This document shows positions 42,178 to 51,758 of a stretch of DNA of 64,000 nt, one piece after another. The notes below the pieces were generated by a model, which saw only the letters and a list, made by a program, of their open reading frames with translations, was not told the origin of the DNA and searched no databases. This DNA comes from Marixanthomonas ophiurae (GTDB taxonomy: Bacteria > Bacteroidota > Bacteroidia > Flavobacteriales > Flavobacteriaceae), in contig NZ_QVID01000001.1 in the NCBI RefSeq assembly GCF_003413745.1, forward strand, positions 1,116,001-1,180,000, in the 5' to 3' direction. Position 1 is the stretch's first letter; each line of letters opens with the position of its first letter. The translations under genes were made by a program, and so were the position numbers.

Positions 42178-43102
42178 GAGTTTTAAGTAAATTCCTTGCA
42201 AATAATTCGTCTTGTTTTATCGCTTTTTTCAATGTTTCCATTCCGTCAAATGTTTCTTCATCTCGTATATGGGTTATAAACTCTATTTGTAAATCTTGAT
42301 TGTACAAGTCTTGATTGTAATCTAAAAAATGGGTTTCAATAGTTTTTTTTCTTCCTCCAACAGTTGGATTGGTACCAATACTTGTTATTCCAAATACTTG
42401 TTTATTGTTAATTGTAGCTTTTACAACGTACACTCCATTTTTTGGAATTAACTTATAATCTTCGGTAAGGTTTAGGTTGGCGGTTGGGTACTCCATCGTT
42501 CTTCCAATGGCTTTTCCTTGCACTACTGTTCCTGAAATCATAAATTGATAGCCCAGGTATTCATTAGCCGTACTAATATCGCCTGCCTCCAATGCTTTTC
42601 GAACTTTGGTGGAGCTTACCGTTACTTCATCCAATTCTTGAGCACTTATTTCTTCTACCTCAAAGCCATAAGTGTTTCCGAATTCTTTTAAATCGTTTAT
42701 ATCTGCGGTCCGATTTCTCCCAAAACGGTGATCGTATCCAATAATTACTTTTTTAGCTTTGAGTTTGTTTACCAAAATATCACGGACATATTCTACTGCG
42801 GTTAACCGTGAGAACTGTCTAGTAAACGGATGGATGACCAAGTGGTCCAAACCTGTTTTTTCTAGCAGTTCTTTTTTTTCTGAAAGCGTATTAATGAGCT
42901 TGATGTTTGAATCTTTTTGAAGCACCATCCGTGGATGTGGAAAAAAAGTTAACAAAACAGAGTCCAAATTGTCTTTTTCTGCGGCTTGAACTAAACGTTT
43001 TAAAATAGCTTTATGGCCAATATGAACACCATCAAACGTGCCAATGGTTATTGCACAAGGTCTTTCATTATCGTATTTCGAAGCTGAGCTGTATTCTTTC
43101 AC
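42170..43102 (-). CDS. ribF: Bifunctional riboflavin kinase/FAD synthetase
   Basis: This 310-residue enzyme converts riboflavin to FMN and FAD. The N-terminal adenylyltransferase has 'IGTFDGVHIGHKAIL' (residues 17-31) and 'IGYDHRFGRNRTADI'. The C-terminal flavokinase has 'GKAIGRTMEYPTANLNL' and 'GVYVVKATINN'. Length matches the family. It starts one base after the pth stop on the minus strand and overlaps the HTTM gene. Confidence 0.97.
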   Translation of the reverse strand: MKEYSSASKYDNERPCAITIGTFDGVHIGHKAILKRLVQAAEKDNLDSVLLTFFPHPRMVLQKDSNIKLINTLSEKKELLEKTGLDHLVIHPFTRQFSRLTAVEYVRDILVNKLKAKKVIIGYDHRFGRNRTADINDLKEFGNTYGFEVEEISAQELDEVTVSSTKVRKALEAGDISTANEYLGYQFMISGTVVQGKAIGRTMEYPTANLNLTEDYKLIPKNGVYVVKATINNKQVFGITSIGTNPTVGGRKKTIETHFLDYNQDLYNQDLQIEFITHIRDEETFDGMETLKKAIKQDELFARNLLKTRE

Positions 43103-43103
43103 C

Positions 43104-43736
43104 TTAGTTTCCGTTAAAAGTATTCATAGTATTGTTTATGCCTGCCAACCCGAAAGACTCAATGGCTTTAGACGCTTTTTCTAAGCGTTCAGGTAATTTT
43201 TTATTTTCTTCTTCATCCCATTCTCCTAACACATAATCTACTTGTCTGCCTTTGCTGAATTCATCACTTATACCAAACCGAAATCGATTGTATTTATTTG
43301 TCTGTAAGGTATTTTGTATGTCTTTTAACCCATTATGACCACCATCACTCCCTTTTGTTTTTATTCGAAGTGTACCAAATGGGAGGTTTAAGTCATCGGT
43401 TACTACCAACAAGTTTTCTAGCGGTATTTTTTCTTTATCCAGCCAATATCTTACTGCTTTTCCGCTGAGGTTCATAAAAGTACTAGGTTTTAGTAATAAA
43501 AAAGTGCGTCCCTTCTTTTTATGAATTGTAATATCACCTAGTTTTTCTGTTTCCCAGGTTAAATCATTTTCTTTTGCTAGAGCATCTAGAATCTTAAAAC
43601 CAATATTATGACGTGTATTATGATACTTTGGACCTATATTTCCTAATCCTGCAATTAAAAATTTTTTCATGGGGTCACCTTCTGTGTAGGGTTGTTTTTG
43701 GGTTGTGCTAAAAAGCTTTTTAAAAAATGATAGCAT
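43104..43736 (-). CDS. pth: Peptidyl-tRNA hydrolase
   Basis: The enzyme releases tRNA from stalled peptidyl-tRNA. The core is '[24 protein letters not shown]' with catalytic His in NTRHN, '[15 protein letters not shown]' and '[29 protein letters not shown]'. Start choice: the ATG at 43736 gives 210 residues with a short N-terminal extension, and the ATG at 43670 gives the classical 188. An even longer frame overlaps rplY and its terminator and is rejected. The gene follows rplY across a terminator hairpin. Confidence 0.93.
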   Translation of the reverse strand: MLSFFKKLFSTTQKQPYTEGDPMKKFLIAGLGNIGPKYHNTRHNIGFKILDALAKENDLTWETEKLGDITIHKKKGRTFLLLKPSTFMNLSGKAVRYWLDKEKIPLENLLVVTDDLNLPFGTLRIKTKGSDGGHNGLKDIQNTLQTNKYNRFRFGISDEFSKGRQVDYVLGEWDEEENKKLPERLEKASKAIESFGLAGINNTMNTFNGN

Positions 43737-43765
43737 TTCATAAAATGTTTCAGCGGTAAAAATAA

Positions 43766-43796
43766 AAAAAGCATCCCAAACTATAGGATGCTTTTT
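43766..43796 (-). terminator. Terminator between rplY and pth
   Basis: AAAAAGCATCC/GGATGCTTTTT with a 9-base loop is followed on the minus strand by further T residues. It lies 22 bases after the rplY stop. Confidence 0.8.
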
Positions 43797-43818
43797 ATAT
43801 ATCTTAAGATAGAGAGAT

Positions 43819-44493
43819 TTATTCGTCAGAAGATCCTTCTTTCTTTTCAGTTCCTTCAGCAGTGCTTTCAGTTCCTTCTTCGCCTTCAGCTCCTTCTTCA
43901 ACTTCTTCGTCTTCGTCTTCATCTTCTGGTACTTCGTCAACGATAGCTGTACGAGAAGTTCTAACTTGACAAATTACTTTTTTGTCTTCGTGCAAGAATT
44001 CAAAATCCTCTGTTTCGATGTCACCAACTGCCATGACATCTCCAATTTTCATATTGGTAATATCAACATCGATAAAATCTGGAAGGTTTTTAGGCAATGC
44101 CCTAACACGCAACCTACGGTTAATAATACGCAATACCCCACCATTTTTAACTCCAGCGGCGTTACCTGAAACACGTACCGGAATGGTCATGCTTATTGGG
44201 GTACCATCGAATAATTGATAGAAATCAATGTGTAGAATTTGGTCTGTTACCGGGTGAAATTGAATATCCTGTAAAGCACAGTCAATTTTATCGCCATCTG
44301 CCAACTCTAATTCAACCCTAAAAACGTCAGGTGTATAGACTAGGTTTTGAAATGATAGTTCATCTGCTGAAAAATGAATGGTACTATCCCCTCCGTACAC
44401 GACGCAAGGAACCTTTCCAGCATTACGTAAAGCTTTGGTTGCTACCTTGCCTACGCTTTCTCTTTTAGATCCTTTGATTGTAATTGATTTCAT
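43819..44493 (-). CDS. rplY: 50S ribosomal protein L25 (Ctc form)
   Basis: The 224-residue L25/TL5 protein binds 5S rRNA. The N-terminal L25 domain ('[32 protein letters not shown]') is followed by the TL5 C-terminal domain ('[18 protein letters not shown]', '[18 protein letters not shown]'). A very acidic Glu-rich tail (about residues 188-224) follows, common in Bacteroidota. It is located between prs and pth on the same strand. Confidence 0.97.
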   Translation of the reverse strand: MKSITIKGSKRESVGKVATKALRNAGKVPCVVYGGDSTIHFSADELSFQNLVYTPDVFRVELELADGDKIDCALQDIQFHPVTDQILHIDFYQLFDGTPISMTIPVRVSGNAAGVKNGGVLRIINRRLRVRALPKNLPDFIDVDITNMKIGDVMAVGDIETEDFEFLHEDKKVICQVRTSRTAIVDEVPEDEDEDEEVEEGAEGEEGTESTAEGTEKKEGSSDE

Positions 44494-44570
44494 TGTAATG
44501 AATTGTAAATTAGTATATATTAAAAATTTTGGAGTGCAAAGATGCAGTTTTTTTCTTTGTACTGAAAATA

Positions 44571-44595
44571 AAAAAGCGGTTATTTTATCGCTTTT
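44571..44595 (-). terminator. Terminator after prs
   Basis: AAAAGCG/CGCTTTT with a 10-base AT-rich loop is followed on the minus strand by T residues. It lies 20 bases past the prs stop. Confidence 0.65.
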
Positions 44596-44614
44596 CTGTC
44601 TGTATTGTTGAGGG

Positions 44615-45556
44615 TTACATTAAAAACTTAGAACTAATGCTTTTATTGTGGTTTACACTTAGCATGACGTCAGCAAATAGGTTAGCGCAGGTTAACACTT
44701 TTACTTTTTTACTTTCTTGACTTAACGGAATGGAATCTGTAACAATCAACTCTTCCAGTTTCGATTTTTCAATACGTTCGTAAGCATTGCCTGAAAGGAT
44801 TGGATGCGTACAAATTGCACGTACACTCAAGGCTCCACGTTCCATCATAAGGTCAGCAGCTTTGGTTAAAGTTCCTGCGGTATCAACCATATCATCAACC
44901 AACACCACATTTTTGCCTTTTACATCGCCAATGAGTTCCATATGTGAAATAACGTTTGCTTTTTCACGCTGTTTATAACAAATTACAACATCGCTATCCA
45001 ATGCTTTGGAATAGGCATATGCTCTTTTACTACCACCCATATCTGGGGAAGCTATTGTTAAGTTATCTAAGTTTAACTTTCGTAAATGCGGTAAAAAGAT
45101 TGTAGAAGCAAAAAGATGATCTACTGGTCTTTCAAAAAAACCTTGAATTTGGTCGGCGTGCAAATCCATGGTGATTATTCTTGTAGCTCCTGCTGTTTCT
45201 AGCATTTTAGCTACTAATTTTGCAGCAATAGGAACACGCGGCTTGTCTTTTCTATCTTGCCGAGCCCATCCAAAATAAGGCAACACAGCTGTAATATGCC
45301 TTGCCGAAGCTCTCTTTGCAGCATCGAGCATTAACAGCATTTCCATTAAGTGGTCACTGTTTGGGTGGGTGGAACCAATTATAAACACACGGCTTCCGCG
45401 AACAGACTCTTCAAAGGAAGGTTGAAATTCACCATCGCTGTAAGTAGACGTTATTATTTTACCGAGCGAAATACCAAATGCTTTGGCAATATTGCCAGCA
45501 AGGGTTTCACTTTGTTTACATGCAAAAATTTTGGGCTCTGGAATGGGAACGGACAT
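44615..45556 (-). CDS. prs: Ribose-phosphate pyrophosphokinase
   Basis: The protein has 313 residues from the ATG at 45556; an upstream Met ten codons earlier is less likely. It makes PRPP from ribose 5-phosphate and ATP. Visible motifs are 'GSTHPNSDHLMEMLLMLDAAKRASA', 'YFGWARQDRKDKPRVPI' (catalytic loop), 'MDLHADQIQGFF' and the PRPP loop 'NVVLVDDMVDTAGTLTKA'. It lies upstream of rplY on the same strand. Confidence 0.97.
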   Translation of the reverse strand: MSVPIPEPKIFACKQSETLAGNIAKAFGISLGKIITSTYSDGEFQPSFEESVRGSRVFIIGSTHPNSDHLMEMLLMLDAAKRASARHITAVLPYFGWARQDRKDKPRVPIAAKLVAKMLETAGATRIITMDLHADQIQGFFERPVDHLFASTIFLPHLRKLNLDNLTIASPDMGGSKRAYAYSKALDSDVVICYKQREKANVISHMELIGDVKGKNVVLVDDMVDTAGTLTKAADLMMERGALSVRAICTHPILSGNAYERIEKSKLEELIVTDSIPLSQESKKVKVLTCANLFADVMLSVNHNKSISSKFLM

Positions 45557-45789
45557 GGTTTCTGTTTTGAAATTGGTTGTGTGCAAATGTAAAAATTTAT
45601 TGTTTAGCTGATTGAGAATAGACCATAGAAATATAGTAATTTTAAAAACTTCTTTTATTTCTAAATTAAACGTATTAAGATGGTAAAGATTTAGAAGTAG
45701 AGTTGCTTAAAGCGTTTTAGATTTTTAACTTGCCTTTCATAAACTAATTGATAACCTATAAAAAGATCTCTGCCTTTGCAGCGAATATT

Positions 45790-46554
45790 ATGAAAATTAT
45801 TTCCTACAATGTAAACGGCATTCGAGCTGCCATTAGAAAAGGATTTTTAGATTGGATAAAGAGTGCTAACCCCGATGTTATCTGTATTCAAGAAACCAAA
45901 GCGATGAAAGAGCAGGTTGATACCGATGCGATTTCCGAAGCCGGTTATCCGTATCAATATTGGTATAGCGCCCAAAAAAAAGGATATAGCGGTGTTGCTA
46001 TATTTTCAAAAACAGAGCCTAACAATGTAGCCTACGGGACAGGCGTAGATTATATGGATCACGAAGGACGAAACATTCGGGTAGATTTTGACGACCTTTC
46101 GGTGATGAGTCTCTACTTACCCAGCGGAACAAACATCGCCCGTTTGGAGCATAAATTGGGTTATATGGATGACTTTCAAATTTATATTAATCAATTAAAG
46201 CAAGAAATACCTAATTTAGTTATTTGTGGTGATTATAATATTTGTCACGAAGCGGTTGATATTCACGATCCGGTTCGGAATAAAAACGTTTCTGGATTTC
46301 TACCGGTAGAACGGGAGTGGATAGGCAATTTTATGGATAGTGGATTTATAGATTCGTTCCGTCATTTCAACAAAGAACCACATAATTATACTTGGTGGAG
46401 CTATCGTGCCAATGCTCGCAATAATAATAAAGGATGGCGTATCGATTATAATATGGTGGCAAGACCATTACAAGAAAACCTGAAAAGAGCCGTTATATTA
46501 CCCGAGGCCAAACACAGTGACCATTGTCCCTTGTTAGTTGAGCTCGAATTTTAA
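45790..46554 (+). CDS. xth: Exodeoxyribonuclease III
   Basis: The protein has 254 residues from the ATG at 45790, where the conserved 'MKIISYNVNGIRAAIRKGF' begins; the longer frame is not supported. This EEP-fold AP endonuclease shows 'DVICIQETKAM', 'VICGDYNICHEAVDIHDP', 'WRIDYNMVA' and a final 'AKHSDHCPLLVE' with the catalytic Asp-His. It repairs abasic sites and trims 3' ends. Confidence 0.97.
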   Translation: MKIISYNVNGIRAAIRKGFLDWIKSANPDVICIQETKAMKEQVDTDAISEAGYPYQYWYSAQKKGYSGVAIFSKTEPNNVAYGTGVDYMDHEGRNIRVDFDDLSVMSLYLPSGTNIARLEHKLGYMDDFQIYINQLKQEIPNLVICGDYNICHEAVDIHDPVRNKNVSGFLPVEREWIGNFMDSGFIDSFRHFNKEPHNYTWWSYRANARNNNKGWRIDYNMVARPLQENLKRAVILPEAKHSDHCPLLVELEF

Positions 46555-46583
46555 TTTTTTCTGAAATACCAACAAACAACGGC

Positions 46584-46967
46584 ATGAGTTTTCCTAACGA
46601 TTTCTACGCACATTTAAAAAATCATAATTACACCGAAATTAAAGGTGGAATAGAAAGAAAGAACTTTTTAGAAATATGGGTCGTTGCAGTTGATAATCGC
46701 ATTTTTGCAAGAAGTTGGAATAAAAGTGCAAAAAGTTGGTTTACTGCTTTTATAGAAACAGGTGTTGGGCAATTAAAATACGGTGAAAAAATAATTAATG
46801 TTGAAGGTGAGAAACTCGATAAAACGAATAAAATCCAACAGTCGATTAACGAAGCTTATCTTTCAAGATACAATCAAAAAGAAAATATTTATTACTCAGA
46901 AGGCATCACAAAACCTGAATATTTAGACTATACAATGGAGTTTTTCTTCTCAAAAAATGATAATTAA
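46584..46967 (+). CDS. Small soluble protein, DUF2255-like
   Basis: The 127-residue protein has 'EIWVVAVDNRIFARSWNKSAKSWFTAFIETGVGQLKYGEKIINV'. This resembles DUF2255, a small flavin-nucleotide-fold-like domain of unknown role with an R-x-W near the centre. Its stop lies just before the OmpA-type start. The call is tentative. Confidence 0.6.
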   Translation: MSFPNDFYAHLKNHNYTEIKGGIERKNFLEIWVVAVDNRIFARSWNKSAKSWFTAFIETGVGQLKYGEKIINVEGEKLDKTNKIQQSINEAYLSRYNQKENIYYSEGITKPEYLDYTMEFFFSKNDN

Positions 46968-46968
46968 T

Positions 46969-47931
46969 ATGAAACGAATTATTCAAGTTTTCTTCTTCGG
47001 AATTCTAATCGTATCGGTAACTACTTCGTGCGTATCATCAAAAATCTATGACGATTTAAAAGACCGTTATGCGGCTTTAAAATCTGAAAACGAATCGTTA
47101 ATGAATCAATTGGACAATACTTCATCAAATGGAGAAGTGTATTCCGTTGCTCAGTTGCGGGAAGAAATTGAAAAATTAAAAGCCGAAAACACGCGTTTGG
47201 CGATGGATTTGGCTGCTTCAGAAAAAAGCTTAGCCCGTTTACAAGAATCTTATGATGCGTTGGAAGCAAATAGCTCATCGGCCTTGACTGAAAACTTAGA
47301 ACGTAACCGAAAGCTATTAACGCAGTTAGAAGAAAAAGAACGAGCGTTGGCTGCGGAAAGCCAGCGATTAAATAAACTACAAAAAGACTTAGCTGCCAGA
47401 TCACAACGTGTAGATGAACTGGAAGGCATCATCGCTGCAAAAGATGCAAAAATGAAAGCCTTAAAAGATGCTATCTCTGCTGCCTTAACCAATTTTGAAG
47501 GCAACGGCCTTACAGTAGAACAGCGGAACGGAAAAGTCTATGTTTCCATGGAAAACAAGTTGTTGTTTGAAAGCGGAAGCTGGGCGGTAAATTCACGTGG
47601 GAGACAAGCGGTGGTTCAGCTAGGAAATGTACTAGCTCAAAACCCCGAAATAGCCGTGTTAATTGAAGGGCATACCGACAATGTACCATACGGTGGTAAT
47701 GGCCCTTTAAAAAATAACTGGGATCTTTCCACCAAACGAGCGACTGCAATTGTAACTATTTTGACTGAAAATGCTTTAATACCAAAAGATAACCTCACCG
47801 CTGCAGGGCGAGGGGAATACGCACCCATCGCAACAAACGCAACTTCTGAAGGGAAAGCAAAAAACCGTAGAATTGAAGTAATTTTAACTCCAAAACTGGA
47901 TGAAATTTCTAAGTTGCTGAATGATATTTAA
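46969..47931 (+). CDS. OmpA-family lipoprotein with coiled coil
   Basis: The protein has 320 residues from the ATG at 46969. The lipoprotein signal ends SVTTSC. A long coiled coil (about residues 25-165) is rich in Glu, Leu and Ala. The C-terminal OmpA domain shows 'NKLLFESGSWAVNSRGRQAV', 'VLIEGHTDNVPYGG', 'NWDLSTKRATAIVTIL' and 'NRRIEVIL'. It would anchor the outer membrane to peptidoglycan. The upstream gene overlaps its ribosome-binding region. Confidence 0.93.
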   Translation: MKRIIQVFFFGILIVSVTTSCVSSKIYDDLKDRYAALKSENESLMNQLDNTSSNGEVYSVAQLREEIEKLKAENTRLAMDLAASEKSLARLQESYDALEANSSSALTENLERNRKLLTQLEEKERALAAESQRLNKLQKDLAARSQRVDELEGIIAAKDAKMKALKDAISAALTNFEGNGLTVEQRNGKVYVSMENKLLFESGSWAVNSRGRQAVVQLGNVLAQNPEIAVLIEGHTDNVPYGGNGPLKNNWDLSTKRATAIVTILTENALIPKDNLTAAGRGEYAPIATNATSEGKAKNRRIEVILTPKLDEISKLLNDI

Positions 47932-48012
47932 TAGTATTCGAGTTTTACTAATATGTTGTAAGTAATTAACAAATAGCTTTATTACACCATTAGCGTTTAT
48001 TTAGAAAAGAAT

Positions 48013-48570
48013 ATGAGTAGATTTAAACACATAAATTCTCTATCCTCTGCAATATTTTTGGCCTTGACAATAGTTCTAATTTTGATAGAAATTATTGCTT
48101 CCAAAATGGCATTTCAGAATTTTGGCGAAGTAACATCTGGATTTTATAAAATTTTGATATTCACAAACATTCTTCCGATTTTACTTTTCCTCTTTAATTT
48201 TAAAAAGACAGCATTAATAACTTTAATATTAATCGGACTAATTATCGTACCTGAAAATCTAACATTAAATAATAGGTTAGTAAAACTTAAAGAAGAAAGT
48301 TCAAATATTATTCTGTTTGCCTACCAAAATAAAATCAATAATGGATCTTTTCCAAAAAACATAAATGAATACAAATTTAAATACCCTGAATTAAAAGAAC
48401 ATATAAATTATACCCAAAAAATTATTAATCATAGTGAGGATAAAGAATATATAAAAGACCATTTTGGTTTAATTTATCACGTTGGAACGAGAAATACGTC
48501 ACATATGTTAATGAAATCTGATTATTTTGATAATAGCGGATATATACAATGGTATTATTATCCAGACTGA
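48013..48570 (+). CDS. Hypothetical membrane protein
   Basis: The 185-residue protein has three N-terminal transmembrane helices (about residues 10-35, 45-65 and 65-85) and a soluble C-terminal half with many Tyr and Asn. No family is recognised. Base composition is more AT-rich than its neighbours. It stands alone between the OmpA and DinB genes. Confidence 0.6.
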   Translation: MSRFKHINSLSSAIFLALTIVLILIEIIASKMAFQNFGEVTSGFYKILIFTNILPILLFLFNFKKTALITLILIGLIIVPENLTLNNRLVKLKEESSNIILFAYQNKINNGSFPKNINEYKFKYPELKEHINYTQKIINHSEDKEYIKDHFGLIYHVGTRNTSHMLMKSDYFDNSGYIQWYYYPD

Positions 48571-48670
48571 AAAACACTCGAAAGCAATAAACAACTGTTA
48601 ACAACCTATTCTTGACTAAAGAGAACCTTGAAAAAGAAAAATTACTAGATCATTCAACTAAAAAGAAAAA

Positions 48671-49165
48671 ATGAATAAAAGGTACATCGACTACGCTAAC
48701 TATAACATTTGGGCAAACAATAGATTGGCAAACGATTTATTAAAACAAAATGATGAATTGTTACATAAAGAATTGGTAGCGAGTTTCCCGACTATTCGTG
48801 CCACAGTTTCACATATTTGGATTGCAGAAAAAGGCTGGCTTTCCCGTTTAGAAAAGAATGACTGGGACGTATCTGATGTTCTAAATTTCTCAGGAAACAA
48901 CAAGCAGCTGTTTGATTCTTGGCGTGCTACTTCCGAGGATTTTAAAAAATTTGTAGAAAAAGCAGATTTAGAAAGAGAAATTAAATTTGAACATAAAGGA
49001 GAGCACTTTTCAATCCCTACACGTGAAATAATTCAGACCGTTTTTAATCACGGAAGCTTTCATCGTGGACAAGTTGTGATGATGATGCGACAGCTAGGAA
49101 TTTCAGATATATCGCAGACAGATTATATTGAATGGGTTCGAGAAAAAGAGAGAGCCAATTTTTAA
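48671..49165 (+). CDS. DinB-family protein
   Basis: The 164-residue four-helix protein has 'YANYNIWANNRLANDLL', 'TVSHIWIAEKGWLSRL' and 'VFNHGSFHRGQVVMMMRQLG'. The metal-binding histidines of the DinB/YfiT fold are in place (His in SHI, His in NHG and His in FHR). Such proteins include thiol-dependent transferases. The substrate is unknown. It overlaps the convergent acyl-CoA dehydrogenase gene by four bases. Confidence 0.9.
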   Translation: MNKRYIDYANYNIWANNRLANDLLKQNDELLHKELVASFPTIRATVSHIWIAEKGWLSRLEKNDWDVSDVLNFSGNNKQLFDSWRATSEDFKKFVEKADLEREIKFEHKGEHFSIPTREIIQTVFNHGSFHRGQVVMMMRQLGISDISQTDYIEWVREKERANF

Positions 49166-50526
49166 CTAACAAATGCACTATAACCAGTAATTGCTCTACC
49201 CACAATAAGTGAATTAATTTCTTTCGTACCTTCATAGCTGTAAATCGCTTCAGCATCTGCTACAAAACGAGCAACATCGTGCTCTAATAAAATACCGTTT
49301 CCGCCCATTACTTCGCGAGCTCGGCTTACGACGTCTCGGGTTCGCATACTACAAAACACTTTAGCAAGTGATGCGTGTTCGTCAGTTAATAAGTCTTCAT
49401 CTTGTAATTCAGACAGTCGGAAACACAATGTTTGCATCGCAGTTAAGTTAGAAACCATTTCCACCAAATGATTTTGTATCAATTGAAACGAAGCAATAGG
49501 ACGACCAAACTGCTCGCGTTTTTTAGTGTATTTTAAAGCACTTTCATACGCACCTCTAGCACAACCTACAGCCTGCCAAGCAACGGCAGCACGTGTCATT
49601 TTCAGCACTTGTGCCGTATCTTTAAATGATTCACATTTTTGTAATCGATCACTTTCCGGAACACGACAATCTTTCATCGTTATCAAAGCATTTTGAACCG
49701 TACGAAGGGCCATTTTGTTTTCCATTTTCTCAGCTTTAAAACCAGGGTTTCCTTTTCTAACTAAAAACCCTTTAACGCGATCACTTTCTTCGTCTCTTGC
49801 CCAAATAATAATCACATCGGCAAACGTGGCATTTCCAATCCACTTTTTTTGTCCGTTAAGAACCCACTCATCACCTTCTTGTCTACACGTAGTGCCCAAA
49901 CCACCGGCAACCGCCGACCCTACATCAGGTTCGGTTAAACCAAAGGCACCAATTTTTTCCATGCGCTGCATTTTAGGGAGCCATTCTTGTTTTTGTTCTT
50001 CACTTCCACATACGTAAATAGAACCCATCGCCAGACCACTGTGTACACCAAAGAACGTTGAGATAGATACATCAACACGGGCTAATTCCATGGCGATAAT
50101 TCCTTCCATTAAAAAGCTTTGTTCGTCTGGACCAATGCCTTCATAGGCAATTCCGCAGATGTCTAATTCGGCCATTTTTGGGATTATTTCAAAAGGAAAT
50201 TCGGCTTTGTTCCAATATTCGTTAGCAATTGGCTTCACTTCCTTTTCCATAAAATGCCGCACTTTTAACTGAATTTCGCGCTGACGTTCGGTTAATTTTA
50301 AACTTAGATTATAAAAATCACCATCGATGGGCGGTAAATTGTGCTGTCCTTTTTTGCCTTGACTTTTCAGCATCTTCATCAATCCTTTTAATTGACGATC
50401 ATCCAATTGGCCAACCGCAGTCATTACTTCGGGTAAATCTACTTTTTGAGATAATTTCCCTAGGGCATCAAGATCTACATCTTTTAACAACGATATGGTT
50501 TGTTTAATTTTTGAAAAGAAAGACAT
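49162..50526 (-). CDS. Acyl-CoA dehydrogenase (glutaryl-CoA dehydrogenase-like)
   Basis: This 454-residue FAD enzyme has a family-atypical N-terminal helical extension of about 70 residues ('LSQKVDLPEVMTAVGQLDDRQLKGLMKMLK'). The catalytic core includes 'IGAFGLTEPDVGSAVAG', 'WVLNGQKKWIGNATFADV' and 'YTKKREQFGRPIASFQLIQ'. The final segment 'YSYEGTKEINSLIVGRAITG' carries the catalytic Glu position of glutaryl-CoA dehydrogenases. It oxidises acyl-CoA thioesters; glutaryl-CoA is likely but not certain. Confidence 0.9.
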   Translation of the reverse strand: MSFFSKIKQTISLLKDVDLDALGKLSQKVDLPEVMTAVGQLDDRQLKGLMKMLKSQGKKGQHNLPPIDGDFYNLSLKLTERQREIQLKVRHFMEKEVKPIANEYWNKAEFPFEIIPKMAELDICGIAYEGIGPDEQSFLMEGIIAMELARVDVSISTFFGVHSGLAMGSIYVCGSEEQKQEWLPKMQRMEKIGAFGLTEPDVGSAVAGGLGTTCRQEGDEWVLNGQKKWIGNATFADVIIIWARDEESDRVKGFLVRKGNPGFKAEKMENKMALRTVQNALITMKDCRVPESDRLQKCESFKDTAQVLKMTRAAVAWQAVGCARGAYESALKYTKKREQFGRPIASFQLIQNHLVEMVSNLTAMQTLCFRLSELQDEDLLTDEHASLAKVFCSMRTRDVVSRAREVMGGNGILLEHDVARFVADAEAIYSYEGTKEINSLIVGRAITGYSAFVS

Positions 50527-50592
50527 GCTGTATTTTTTAAGATTGAATCTTAAAGATACCCTGTCTGTTTTAGTTTCGAGCCTAAAGAAGTG

Positions 50593-51723
50593 TTAATTTG
50601 AAGAAGTGGGTTTCAATAACGATTGATGAATAAAGCCTTTTAACGAATTGTTTTTCTGAATGTGATACCAACTGTTATTCTTTCCAAGAATTGAAACCGA
50701 ATCGTTTTTTTGCAAACTAGCTATTTGCTGAAATTTGGTTGATGAACCTAATCGCAATTTGGCATTATTGCGGGTTACTGTTCCGAAGAGATTTGTATTG
50801 GCATTTTTAACTTCAGGAATTTCTTGCTTTTTAATAAACGGTAACGGGTTGATAGCTCCCGAATAGCCTTTATAAATTCCGAAGTGTAAATGTGGTGCCG
50901 TGGTTTTTGCGTTTCCGGTATTCCCTACAAACCCCAATGTGTCGCCTCTTTTTACACGTTTTCCACTGGAAGTTGCAATACTATCTAAATGTGCGTAATA
51001 AACAGAACTACCAAAAAGTCCATCGCGCAGCCAAACCTGTTTGCCACCTAAACCGCGGTTGCCGGTAGATGAAATGCGGCCATCGGTTACTGCTAAAATA
51101 GGTGTTCCTCGTTCGGCAAAAATATCCACCCCTTCGTGTGAACGTTTTCCGCCATCTCGTGTGGCACCCCAATAACTTTGGATGTTTTTGTTTGTGGCAC
51201 CGCTTACTGGAAAACCATAGGTGGGAACAGAATAAATTTTAAAAGAAAAAGAAGTGTTTGCAGCTAATTCTGGTTGAATGATAAGTTTTATCGTTTCATT
51301 TTTAGTGCTTTCATACGTTACCGATGCTGTGCTTGGCTCGTTACTTAGTTTTGGCTTTTGTTGAAATATAGAATCGTTTTTTTTCTGAAATAAATCGATA
51401 AATACAGATAATGAATCGGTTTCTAGCTCAGTAGAAATCACCAGCTTTTCTCCTTCTTGAACAAAAACCAAATAACTATAAACTAGATGATTTTCGGAAT
51501 TGAAAACTCCCGTTTCAGTATACGGAAGTTCAATTTTTAAACTGTCGTTGAATGCTCGATTATAAGCAGCTTTCCAAGAAGTAAATTGTAGGTTTTCATC
51601 ATCAAAATCACGTTCGTACACTTCTCTGGCGGTAGGTTGTGTAACGACATCGGTTGCTTTTTGTATTTGTTTACATCCTAATAATACAAGGAATGTTGCA
51701 ATAGCGAATATTTTTATTTTCAT
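50593..51723 (-). CDS. M23-family peptidoglycan endopeptidase, lipoprotein
   Basis: The 376-residue protein has a lipoprotein signal (FLVLLGC). The LytM/M23 domain lies at about residues 180-290 with 'SHEGVDIFAERGTPILAVTDG' (HxxxD), 'YYAHLDS' and 'HLHFGIY' motifs. A C-terminal SH3-like domain follows ('LRLGSSTKFQQIASLQKNDSVSIL'). All zinc ligands are present, so it is probably active in cutting cross-links or regulating the cell wall. It lies 35 bases downstream of radA and is probably cotranscribed. Confidence 0.92.
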   Translation of the reverse strand: MKIKIFAIATFLVLLGCKQIQKATDVVTQPTAREVYERDFDDENLQFTSWKAAYNRAFNDSLKIELPYTETGVFNSENHLVYSYLVFVQEGEKLVISTELETDSLSVFIDLFQKKNDSIFQQKPKLSNEPSTASVTYESTKNETIKLIIQPELAANTSFSFKIYSVPTYGFPVSGATNKNIQSYWGATRDGGKRSHEGVDIFAERGTPILAVTDGRISSTGNRGLGGKQVWLRDGLFGSSVYYAHLDSIATSSGKRVKRGDTLGFVGNTGNAKTTAPHLHFGIYKGYSGAINPLPFIKKQEIPEVKNANTNLFGTVTRNNAKLRLGSSTKFQQIASLQKNDSVSILGKNNSWYHIQKNNSLKGFIHQSLLKPTSSN

Positions 51724-51758
51724 AGCTACCTGATACTGTGCAGAAACTGTACCAAAAA

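Noticed and set aside
43737-43940. Extended N-terminus of Pth
   Set aside because: It overlaps rplY and the terminator between the genes, and its Lys/Glu/Leu-rich sequence is a shadow of the acidic L25 tail.
43966-44218. Open frames antisense to rplY
   Set aside because: They mirror the codon pattern of a well-supported ribosomal protein gene and have no independent support.
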